Assembly: GCF_052324685.1 (NCBI RefSeq)
Contig: NC_135221.1
Coordinates: forward strand, 7,113,375-7,177,374
Reading direction: 5' to 3'
DNA from: Brachyhypopomus gauderio
Lineage: Eukaryota > Chordata > Actinopteri > Gymnotiformes > Hypopomidae
DNA length: 64,000 bases
Positions within the stretch are counted from its first letter, which is position 1, and each line of letters begins with the position of its first letter. Both the position numbers and the translations under genes were made by a program. Below are positions 38,061 through 51,319 of the stretch, piece by piece. Under the pieces are notes generated by a model. That model was not told where the DNA came from. It saw nothing but the letters and a program-made list of their open reading frames with translations, and made no database searches.

Positions 38061-39210
38061 CACTCACCGGCCACTTTATTAGGGACACCTTGCTGGTACC
38101 GGGTTGGACCCCCCTTTTGCCTTCAGAACTACCTTAATCCTCCATGGCTTAGATTCAACAAGGTACTGGAAACATTCCTCAGAGAGTCTGGTCCATATTG
38201 ACATGGAAGCATCATGCAGTTTCTGCAGATTTGTCGACTGCACATCCATGATGCGAATTTCCCGTTCCACCACATCCCAAAGGGGCTCTATTGGATTAAG
38301 ATCTGGTGACTGTGGAGGCCCTTTGAGTACAGTTAACTCATTGTCGTGCTCAAAAAACCAGTCTGAGATGATTCATGCTTTATGACATGGCACGTTATCC
38401 TGCTGGAAGTAGCCATCAGAAGATGGGTACACTGTGGTCATAAAGGGACGGACATGGACAACAACAATACTCATTAGGCTGTGGCATTGACACGATGCTG
38501 AATTGGTACTAATTGGTACTAACTAAGTGTACCAGGAAAATATCCCCCACACCACTGCACCTCAACCACCAGCCTGAACCGTTGATACAAGGCAGGATGG
38601 ATCCATGTTTTCATATTTTTGACGCCAATTTCTGACACTACCATCCAAATCAGACCAGGCAATTTCCAATCTTCTATTGTCCATTTTTGGTGAGCCTGTG
38701 TGAATTGTAGCCTCATGTTCCTGTTCTTAGCTGGCGAGACTGGCACCCGGTGTGGTCTTCTACTGCTGTAGTCCATCTGTCTCAAGGTTTGATGTGTTGA
38801 GTGTTCAGAGATGCTCTTCTGCATGCCTCGTTTGTAACGACTGGTTATTTGAGTTACTGTTGCCGTTCTATCAGCTTGAACCAGTCTGTCCGTTCTCCTC
38901 TGACCTCTGGCATCAACAAGGCATTTGCGCCCACAGAACTGCCGCTCAGTGGATATTTTTTGTAAACCCTAGAGATGGTTGATCAGCAGTTTCTGAAATA
39001 CTCCCGTCTGTCATCAACAATCATGCCCCATTCAAAGTCACTTAAATCACTTTTCTTCCCCATTCCGGCACTCGGTTTGAACTGCAGCAGATCATCTTGG
39101 CCATGTCCACATGCCTAAACGCATTGAGCTCCTGCCATATGATTGGCTGATTTGACATTTGCATTAATGAGCAGTTGGACAGGTGTACCTAATAAAGTGG
39201 CCGGTGAGTG
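38061..39210 (-). mobile_element. Tc1-like DNA transposon, nearly full length, inactive
   Basis: The 1150-bp element has near-perfect terminal repeats: 29 bp with one mismatch, starting CACTCACCGGCCACTTTATT, and the same sequence inverted at the right end. TA dinucleotides flank it at 38059-38060 and 39211-39212, the Tc1/mariner target site. Transposase remnants read on the minus strand. The N-terminal helix-turn-helix region shows THQTLRQMDYSSRRPHR near 38770. An AHQKWTIEDWK block follows near 38680, and a C-terminal IMDVQSTNLQKLHD and IWTRLSEECFQ near 38190-38250. Frameshifts and stops break the frame. The copy at 12591-13427 belongs to the same family. Confidence 0.93.
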
Positions 39211-39212
39211 TA

Positions 39213-39926
<714 letters not shown>

Positions 39927-39949
39927 GTATATACACTGGGGGCTAGAAC

Positions 39950-40026
39950 TTGGCACTTGTAAAGCTGCATTGTGACAACAACTGTTATAAAAAGCGCTGT
40001 ATAAATAAAATTTGATTGATTGATTG

Positions 40027-40030
<4 letters not shown>
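39950..40030 (+). mobile_element. LINE L2-type 3' tail fragment
   Basis: ACTGTTATAAAAAGCGCTGT followed by ATAAATAAAATTTGATTGAT and GATTGA repeats is the widespread fish L2-type 3' end. Only the last ~80 bases are present. The antisense form of a similar tail lies at 44877-45000. Confidence 0.6.
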
Positions 40031-40031
<1 letters not shown>

Positions 40032-40108
<77 letters not shown>

Positions 40109-40180
40109 AGATTTTCTTTTTTATTTTTTCCGTTTATTATATTTGACATATTTGATATTTAACTTATATATAAAGTTATG

Positions 40181-40262
<82 letters not shown>
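40032..40262. repeat. Two long (TA)n tracts
   Basis: TA runs of about 68 bp (40032-40099) and 80 bp (40183-40262) are separated by AT-rich sequence. They end about 200 bases upstream of the inferred aen first exon. Confidence 0.98.
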
Positions 40263-40264
<2 letters not shown>

Positions 40265-40381
40265 TCTTTAATATCTGACGATAAAGGCTGTATTGACCAT
40301 AACTAAACGTAAAATGATTTGGAATGAATTTGGAATGATTTGTAATGAATGCATTCAATTGTGAGGCAGCGCTCACATCAT

Positions 40382-40507
40382 CCAATCAGAGTGCGATGCG
40401 GTCATGGGGGCGCGAAACTGTTTTGACCAATGGCGTTAGCGGACGGTCCTTTGCCCGGACATGTTCTTCTGGTGCCTCGTTGTAAGAGGGCACACGTGTC
40501 TGTAGAG
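40382..40507 (+). promoter_or_regulatory. aen promoter and first non-coding exon
   Basis: CCAAT boxes lie at about 40382 and 40428. A good splice donor (GAG|GTAGGT) at 40507/40508 and an acceptor at 40949 (TAATCACAG) define an untranslated first exon ending at 40507 and a second exon starting at 40950. GGACATGTTC at 40457-40466 is a perfect p53 half-site (RRRCWWGYYY). The transcription start is not determined. Confidence 0.5.
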
Positions 40508-40994
40508 GTAGGTGTCCCGTCGGTTGTTCGAATACGGTATATTTTGTAACATGTAGCATGTATTGTATTTAATACATATATTATTCCTTCGTTTGCTTTA
40601 TATATGTCGTGTCCTCGGGTTTGTATATCGTGTAGCCCTATAAAGTGTGTCTAGGCCCTGTGGTAGCTATCGCTATATTTAATAGGCAAATGTTCGGTTT
40701 GCTTATGAAAGTAACAACAGGTTGAAGTTTCTCAAATGATCCGCTTTGTGAACATGTCAATGTTCTGAGTTACAGTTTTCTGCAATCGCAGTCTTCTGGT
40801 AACACGTAGCTGTTTTTCAAGCTGTTTGCATTGCTAGCTCGCTAGTTCCAGCTCTGTCAGTAAGGGCCCATACTAGCTAAATATATGAAATGCTCTTTCT
40901 GACATGCGGCTTGTCATTCTGTAACTGTGTTCGTTTCTTTTAATCACAGAGGGGCTACGCGTTACGGGTTCAAGGTATTTGGGCCCCCCTTAAC

Positions 40995-42555
40995 ATGGAG
41001 TCCACTATTATTTGCTCAGCAATCGCAAATACACATAAACGTAGAAAACTGAAAAAGAAAAAGAAGAATGGCTTCGTGGACTCCAATGAAATGAATCGTG
41101 AATTAAAAACGTGTAACAAAAGGACGTCCAGTGAGAGACTGGAGGAAGAGGACGGCGGAGTCTCGTCCTCGTGTGACGACAGGCCTGTCCCTTCATCCAG
41201 CATACAGCACGCCAACCCCCCCAAACGGGCCAGGACGGGCGCCGCCTCACCCCCCGATGCATGGGATGTAGACAGTGGCTTTTCGTCGGAAATGAGTCCT
41301 TATACTAGTGGTCGGAACTCGCCTTGTGTTGGAGTTGACCCTTCAATGTTGGTGGCAATTGACTGTGAGATGGTGGGGACCGGCCCCGGTGGGAAGTGGA
41401 GTGAGTTAGCCCGCTGTAGTGTGGTCAATTACTATGGAGATGTACTTTATGACAAGTATGTCCGGCCTTGCCAGCCTGTGACGGACTACCGTACACGGTG
41501 GAGTGGCATCAGAAAGAAGCACTTAGTAGGAGCGTTGCCCTTCGAGGAAGCGAGGAAAGAGGTAAGAAATAGCATCTAGGCTCACTGTATTTGTGTCATG
41601 GGATTTCCTCCTAGGGAGCTCACACAAGGTCGTGCTTCTTGATAAGACAACGCCAAATGATGTCAAAGTAACAAGAATATGAAATATGAAGAATGTGCCT
41701 AAATGATGAGGCTTAATTAACCCACAAAAATGTGCAGGCCATTGCAACAGTATTTAAGTTGTTTGTTCCATTTGGTAGTACTGTTACTGCAGATTCTCTC
41801 TGGCTTGGTGAATTAAACTAATGTATTCTGTTTGTCTCAGATCATCCAGCTCCTTGAAGGAAAAGTAGTCGTTGGCCACGCCTTGCATAATGACCTGCGG
41901 GTCTTGGAAATCACCGTCCCGCGTCATATGGTTAGGGACACTTCGCACATGAGTCTACTGCGAATGATGGCCGGGATTTCTGGGACGTGTGTGTCCTTGA
42001 AGAAGCTGACAAGTGCACTTCTGAAACGGACAATACAGGTACGTCAGGATGACGTCTGATTGGTGACGGCTGTTAATGGCCCTACAGATATAATCTGAAT
42101 AGAATTTAATGTTTAATAGACTCACTGGTAAAATGTACTATTATCGTTTGCTGAAATTACCACAAATGTTAATCTTTCATATTTGCATTATAATTGAATA
42201 TATGTTTTAAAAGAAGACGGTCCAGTTAAAAATGTTGCTCACAAAGTATCAGTTGGCCCACATCTTGCTTTCATTAACTGTTCTCCACATTTAAGTGCTT
42301 AGCTAAGCTGTCCATTTAAAGCAATTCTTACTTATGTGGCATTTCCTTTCCAATCAGGTTGGCCAACAGGGTCACTGCTCTGTAGAAGACGCTCGTGCTG
42401 CCCTAGACCTCTACAAGCTGGTGGAAGATGAATGGGAGAAGTCCCTACCAGCCCAAGACTACAACTTCAATTTAGCCCCAAAACCAGCCTCCTCTCTGGA
42501 GCAGTACATGCAGGACTGTTATTGGCCTGACAGCATAACAGACTGCAACCAATGA
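40995..42555 (+). CDS. aen: Apoptosis-enhancing nuclease (ISG20-like 1)
   Basis: AEN is a nuclear DEDDh 3'-5' exonuclease that degrades DNA and RNA and is p53-induced in mammals. Three coding exons join in phase: 40995-41561, 41841-42038 and 42358-42555, giving 320 residues, near the mammalian ~325. The N-terminus has a very basic likely nuclear signal ([10 protein letters not shown], residues 16-25), then a Ser-rich low-complexity region to about 115. The exonuclease domain runs from about 118 to 285. Its catalytic residues appear to be D123 and E125 ([10 protein letters not shown]), D207 (VGHALHNDL), H261 and D266 ([15 protein letters not shown]). DYRTRWSGI is the family block, and the C-terminus has [12 protein letters not shown] as in human AEN. 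The start ATG is the first in the second exon. No break is seen. ISG20 is the main alternative, but its length and C-terminal block do not fit. Confidence 0.95.
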
Positions 42556-42566
42556 AAGACCAGTAT

Positions 42567-42608
<42 letters not shown>

Positions 42609-44277
42609 GCTGATTGGCCAGCTGTCTCTCCACTGTGTGGACTGATTGCAGATTTATCTAGGCGCGTGTTCACATTTTTAATTGTTATGCCTTTAAAACA
42701 ATTGATACCATGAATGGTACCAAGCTTCATAGAAATGGTTTTGGACTACTTTACAAGCGTTAAACATGACAGAAGACCTTAATATGCTGTCACTGGGGCC
42801 TTTTAAAAATGATGTAAACAGTTCTGTTCACACAGCTAATGCAGCTTCCTAAATCTAGTGTTTTGAAGTAATGAGTCATCAAGTCTTCACCAAAACTCCA
42901 CTAATATTAACAGATTTAAAATACTTGCTTCCTAGATTTGTGTTTGTGTGAAATTAAGTATTATAGCTTGAATATCAATACATTGATTATGTATACCTCT
43001 GCCTATATGGGTCATGTAATCTGGTGGGTTGTGTAGACGGTGCTTCTCAGTAAAAGTCCTCTAAAGGCTGTACTTGAAAGAGAGAAATTGGTGGTAGAAT
43101 TTTGAGCAGTGAAATTAGACTAAAAATGCTACTGAGCAACCCATTACACTTTGACCTTTGGGTGACTATGATGGCCAGTTGTACATCATGTGCATTTTGA
43201 CGAACCCTATGGGTGTCTGTGATGACGTGTGTCATATGTTATAGTGCACATCAGCAGCACTTGCAGCATAATGTTGCACTAATATTAACTGAACAATATC
43301 ACTAATATATTGTATCTGCAAACAATGGGTACATTATATGGTTTCATAATAGTTAGAGCAAGTACACAAATTCAATGTCCTGTTTTTAAAAGTTCCTGTT
43401 GCACATGCACTTGATGTGTTAAACGTGTTGGATATTTATTGATTAAAAGTTGTGGAAAACTTGATTTTTTTTTGTCTGGTTTTTGTCACACTTGAATTGT
43501 CAGTGATGCCTTTGTCCAAAGTAACAAATTCTAGTACATTATATCAGAATCTATTAAACAATATCTGTAAATAGTTGTACATTTGACAATCTGAGATCCA
43601 GAATCAAATGTAACCCGTTCTTGTTCTACTGAAAACGTGGTCAGTATTCTCGTATCTCGTATTCTCATATATTTATGAACCTCTGCATTATGGCAGTTTT
43701 AAATGCGTAGGTGTGTATAGTTGTCACTTGTGGGCTCTTGTGTAAACACCAGCGGTGCTGACCAGAGCCCTGGCCAGTAGTAACCCACTCTGCACCCATA
43801 GAGTCCCAGGGAGTACAAGCCCACATTGTCCTGATTCCCAGACCTTAAAGACCACAGATCACAGCTAACCCCTGATCTGGGGGATTATGCGTACTCTTGT
43901 TTTGCATCAGAGAGGAGGGAATGAATAGAAGATAATGAGAAATCCTGGCTTCTGTGAATGGTTTAGGATCATTTTCAGTGGGAGGTGCCATTACTTGTCA
44001 TAAGCCATACTAAGTAAATAGATAAAAAGTACTGTAGGTTTCTGTAGGTCATTCCTACAGTGGAATTTGTTTAATGGCCAAGAACCGATCCCTGCACGAT
44101 ATGAACTGCTAGATCAAGGGTTTCATAAAATGTTTATGTTGCAGATGGGATACTGTCAATTATGGTAATGTTTATTTACCCGAAATATCTGAATGGTTTG
44201 GAAGTCTGAACCTTCAGACACACTTAGCTTTTCACCTTGATGGGTGTGCCTTTGCCAACATCCACCTATATCTGTAA
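42556..44277. other. aen 3' region
   Basis: A CA microsatellite starts 14 bases after the aen stop (42569-42606). The stretch then probably carries the 3' UTR: a possible ATTAAA signal lies at 43442-43447. No further coding region is supported. Confidence 0.5.
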
Positions 44278-44571
44278 TCATATCGATCGCCCTTTGTAAT
44301 GACCTGAGATCAGTTTTTCAGATTGTATTTCCCATAAACCATTGGACACGGAACAAGAGAATCTTAAATATTTCGTACCTTTGACTTCCAGGTATTTGTT
44401 GAAGCCTACTGACCACTGACTACAGACTACTGATTCCTCTTCCCTCCTTGAATGGGGTTCTGATCCAGAGCAGGTCTGCCCTGCGTAATCCTCTGTGACA
44501 GCGACAAGCGAGAGGAGGAGTGTCAGTACAAATGGCCACAGCCTGCACCTCCTCCCTTCACCAGACTTCAT
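44278..44571 (-). other. Possible secreted-protein first exon or small ORF
   Basis: This 97-codon minus-strand frame starts with a classical signal-peptide pattern: a basic n-region (MKSGEGRRCR), a hydrophobic core (LWPFVLTLLLSLVAV) and then polar sequence (TEDYAGQTCSGS). The rest has no family signature and could be intron after a splice donor. The Kozak context is poor (CAC before ATG), and no partner exon is evident between here and aen. It lies between aen and rlbp1. It is a candidate only. Confidence 0.2.
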
Positions 44572-44876
44572 GTGACGGATCGCTCAGCGGTGCACCTCTG
44601 TGGCTGTGGTGAGTTATGCTGGACTAGAATAAACCTGGGCCACATTGTAGCGGTTAGGTGACGTGGGTTTGTTTTCTTATGCAAAATTGTTCTGTTAGAT
44701 GAAGCAGGTTTCTTGGTGTTACTGTTAAGTTAGACTTTGAGTATGAGGACTGATTCCATAAGTACATCTTTCTTTTGGAGACACAATATCTGTTGTGACA
44801 GGAAAATTTAGATGAGGGCTATGTCTTGAGTGAGGAATTTTAATCTGCATGCAACCAATACACACAAAATTCACTC

Positions 44877-45000
44877 CAAATCAATCAATAAATCAAAGTT
44901 TATTTGTATAGCGCTTTTCACAACACATGTTGTCAAAGCGCAAGCCAAAGGCGACAGTGGCGAATTGAATTCTAATAAACAGGAATTCTCCTTTAACTAA
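44877..45000 (-). mobile_element. L2-type LINE/SINE 3' end, antisense
   Basis: AATCAATCAATAAATCAAAG and GTTTATTTGTATAGCGCTTT are the reverse complement of the common fish L2-type tail also present at 39950-40030. They are followed by AAAGCGCAAGCC and GGCGACAGTGGCGA. It ends about 150 bases upstream of the rlbp1 start. Confidence 0.6.
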
Positions 45001-45149
45001 TTTGGTCATTAGGCCTGTCAAATAAAAAGCTTGATTGTCTAGAGGAAAAGGAGAATATCTACAGTGTATTTTCTGAGAGCTAAAACATGCTATTTCCAAT
45101 ATAATCTTTGTTTCCCTCTTTTACAAGAACATACTGAATATCTGCTATA

Positions 45150-47496
<2,347 letters not shown>

Positions 47497-48480
47497 AAGT
47501 ACCGCAAAGATTTAGGAAATGCTTCTTTATTTAGTACTAGTTGTTTGTGTCAGGTCATATTGAATAACTGGTACACATGTGCAAATATATATGCAGGCGT
47601 TTCTGAGAGCCTGAGGCACACCCAGACCCAAAAGACTTCCCTTCCCATACAGTGTGCCACACAATGATCACGGGCTTCATCGTGAGCAAATGGCATAATG
47701 TTACCAGCACCCTTTTGTTCTGCTGCATAGGAAAGACCAGGAAAGACCAGTAGCTCTGCAAAAGTGCTTCTGTTTGCTTTCCCAACAGATCATAGTAAAT
47801 ATGATACTTGTAAAATTTCAGAAATGTTTGACTCCCAGATCTTGTGAATACACTGTATATATAAAGACTATCATGAACAATATGTTGTAAAGTTTTTTCT
47901 TGCGTTCATTTCTAGACAGGGCAAGATAAAACAGCAGAATATAATTGTAATAAACAAGCTAATTACACTCCTGAGACCGAAGCTCTAACACCACCTATGT
48001 TTATACTCTTTGTGCATATCAAAAATATACAAAAGTAGAAAAAAAGAATACAATTCATCCATTCAGTGATTTATAGACTGGAAGTTATTTCTGTAACCAA
48101 CCGGAAGCAAGGAAATGCTCTGTTCTCTATGTCCTGGTTAAAAGTCTCATGCTGAAAACAGTGTAGGTGTTGAGAGGTCTTTGGGGGAGTTTGGTGAGGA
48201 GGCCATATGTGCCCTGCTGGAGATAAACGTCTTTCTCTCGGTCTCAGTGAGACATTGGGCTTTTGGTTCTACCTGTGCTCTTAAGACGGTGAAGAGCTGT
48301 TTTAATGATCGATGTGCAAAAAGATGTCCACATATTTAAGGTATACCTCTCTGTTGACAAATTTATGCTTTGTCCAGGAAACTGTATTTCAACAAGTTAT
48401 TTGCAATGAACACCAACTGAGAAGACCAGGCACACCTGTGCGTCATCTGTAATAAACAATCTTGTGTTTTAGAATTTGGT
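47497..48480 (+). other. rlbp1 3' UTR and downstream
   Basis: AATAAA at about 47949-47954 is a likely rlbp1 polyadenylation signal, giving a 3' UTR of about 0.46 kb. A second AATAAA lies near 48450. No gene is seen. Confidence 0.5.
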
Positions 48481-48699
48481 CTAAAGGAACCATATATTGA
48501 TTGAATTAAAGAGGGCCCAGAACTGAACAAAATAACTCAAACCTTCTAATTATACATGATTGCAAGGAGAGGGACGGTAGCTATAACTACCGAAAGGTAA
48601 CATAAATGTTGAGGGCATCTACAGGTACCCTGAAATCTCCCACGTAAGTGATGGGAATTATGAAGAGGCCACGAGGAAAGCAGCTGTAGACAAACACCT

Positions 48700-49495
48700 A
48701 CAAAGAGCGTGATGCAAGTTCTGAGAAGTCAGCTGAATGGGAAGAACAAGATCCAGGCTATCAACACCTCCACTCTAGCAGTCATCAGATACCCCGCTGG
48801 CATCATACGCTGGCCAAAGGAGGAGATAGAAGCCATTGACATCATATCTAGAAACCTCCTCACAATGCACAGCCTGTTGCATCCCAAATCCAGCAATCTG
48901 AGACTGTACATTAAGCAGAAGGAGGGGTTAGAGGACTAGTGAGCATCACTGTACAGGATAAAACCACCAAGAACCAGAAGTAAACCAGGAAGATGGCCCC
49001 AAATGATGAAGTGCTTACTGGGTATACTGGGTAGCTCAGAACCTCAGGCAGCGTTGTGAATGAGGAGGAACCAGCATCATCATAGGAGGACAGACCCCAG
49101 CATGGTATGTACCACCAGCAAATAGTGGAAGTGACTGATTTGGGAAAACCCTACCAATGGCTAGGAAAGGCTGCACTGAAAGACTGCACAGAGACTCTAA
49201 TCATGGCAGCACAGGAATAAGCTCTGAATGCAAGATCAGCAGAGGCTGTGATATCCCACACTAGACAGGCTGTGCATAGAGACAATCTGAGACAATCCAG
49301 CACATTACATTATAAGGGCTGGACGTTCCAAGGTCAAAGTGGAGAATGACCGAGCTAAGATCCTGTGGGACTTCAAGATACAGACTCACAAAATGGTAAC
49401 GCCTAACTAACCAGACATGCTAGTGATGAATAAACAACAGAAGAGGGCTGTAGTGATAAATGTCGCAATCCCACATGATAGCAATATGTGGTCTA
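48700..49495 (+). mobile_element. R2/R4-like (type-1) non-LTR retrotransposon fragment
   Basis: Plus-strand translation gives MQVLRSQLNGKNKIQAINT, LAVIRYPAGIIRWPKEEIEA and LHPKSSNLRLYIKQKEG. This region follows the reverse transcriptase in fish type-1 R2-like elements (R4/Dong/Rex6 group, with a restriction-enzyme-like endonuclease). Further pieces in shifting frames follow up to about 49480, including AKILWDFKIQTHKMV and NKQQKRAVVINVAIPHDSN. Both the N-terminal part and the far C-terminus are absent. Frameshifts show it is dead. Confidence 0.75.
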
Positions 49496-50788
49496 GTTTT
49501 TCAAGAGTGACTTGATGAAAGTTTGTTTTGGTGATTTGGGGAATATACCTGATATCAGTGAGACATTAACTACTTGAAGCTGTTTCAGCTGCTAGAGTTG
49601 AAAATGCTTTTGAGGAAGTCGCTTGTCAAGGCATGAACACAACATGTAGATAACTTAAGTTGTCTAAGTGTTTCCTCAAGTGTTTTAAGGTCAATTGTAA
49701 CACAATGCCCTCGTTTTTTTCTGTGTGCTGATGGTACTGGTATTGGCTCATTATCCAACTGAGGTACTGATTGTACATTTAATGATTTTTAGTTAAACTT
49801 GTTGAAATCAGTATGTATAAACACAAAAAACAAATTCACATTTGAAGTGTTCTGTACTGACAAAAATAATTTGATTACATAAATTATATATTTGTTTACA
49901 TTTACAACTAATGATAACCTAATGAACCTGAGGGGCAAATACATCGTAACCATTCTGAAGGAATTGATAAACATACAAACAACAAAACATTTTTAAAAAT
50001 TGTTTATTTTGAACACATTGATATTAGACTTTGATTCATAGTACAATAGGAGGTTTAAAGGTTTGAACCACAAACAGAGAAACCAGCTATATTGAGATTA
50101 AATTGTGACTGGGAAACTTTCAGCAGTTCTCTCATACACATATTGTCATTCACATACACTGTAACATCAATCCATGCTTTTATTTTGCCTTTCCCCAAGT
50201 GGACTTCTGTAATGTTTGGTTATCAACATGTCAGTGAATTGAACATGGTCAGTTTTTAGTTACCACTAAATGACACACGTTGTCACATTGTATAAAAAAC
50301 TGACACGTGACATTTCTGGGTTTAATATCCACTGCAACTAATAGCAAATATACCAAACAGTGTAGTGTGCTGATAAATAATCATCAACACAGCAACAGAA
50401 AGTGAAGTGTAAGACGACCACATCATCATTGGTTTGTGCATATATAAACACTCAGTTCTCACACTTACACTGTGTGATGTATGGTTTCTTTCATCCACAT
50501 ATGTTTATACACATTAGGGACAAAAAAAGGTAAAATATCTCTTGATTTCAGCAGCATCCACTAGGGGGCAACATTGTCTTATTGAGGAAAGCTACGAAAC
50601 GTATTTTCTCATGAAGCGTCACCCTGTAATAACACAATCAACGTTTTCATTTCCATTTGGGCAATGGTTATTACCTACAATACATAATCGCTTCACCATA
50701 CAGTATAGCAAACCAACACCGAGGCCAAAAGTCAAATTCCATTCATGTGGATATTGCTGCTAAAAGTTTCGTGTTCATCTCAGAGACC

Positions 50789-50887
<99 letters not shown>

Positions 50888-51319
50888 CACTGGTTCATCT
50901 GCACAATTCCGTTCTTTTTGTATTTCAGAAATGAATTTTCAACTCATTCATTATGAAAGGTCTTTGCATCTATAGCAAAATATTTTGCAATCATACATCA
51001 TAAATTCTAAAAAAGATGGTGTAAACTCACTTCTAAAAGGATCTTTTAAAATATGACCTACCCTTCCACTTCTCAGTACAAACCCCTTAATTACCCAAAT
51101 TAATTCACCTATCCAGCCCATTTTGAGGCCGTTTCAAAAACCTGTAATATAAATGTCATTTAACTTTCCTGACCTCGACTGTGATGTAGTCTGCTTTGTG
51201 GAAAGTGATCCAACATTAATGTACGGAAACCTGTGATTACGTGGATATGTGAAGGCGTAAGAGTCCAATTCTTCCGTGACCGGTGTACTCAGCTAATGCC
51301 GCCACCACAAAGGTCAGCG
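49496..51319 (-). other. Probable abhd2 3' UTR and flank
   Basis: On the minus strand, AATAAA at 50003-50008 could terminate abhd2, giving a 3' UTR of about 1.3 kb that would include the TA/CA microsatellite at 50789-50885. Nothing coding is seen. The part left of 50000 is AT-rich and unassigned. Confidence 0.4.
50789..50885. repeat. (TA)n(CA)n microsatellite
   Basis: A TA run of about 20 bases is followed by about 76 bases of CA. It is inside the inferred 3' UTR of abhd2 on the opposite strand. Confidence 0.98.
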
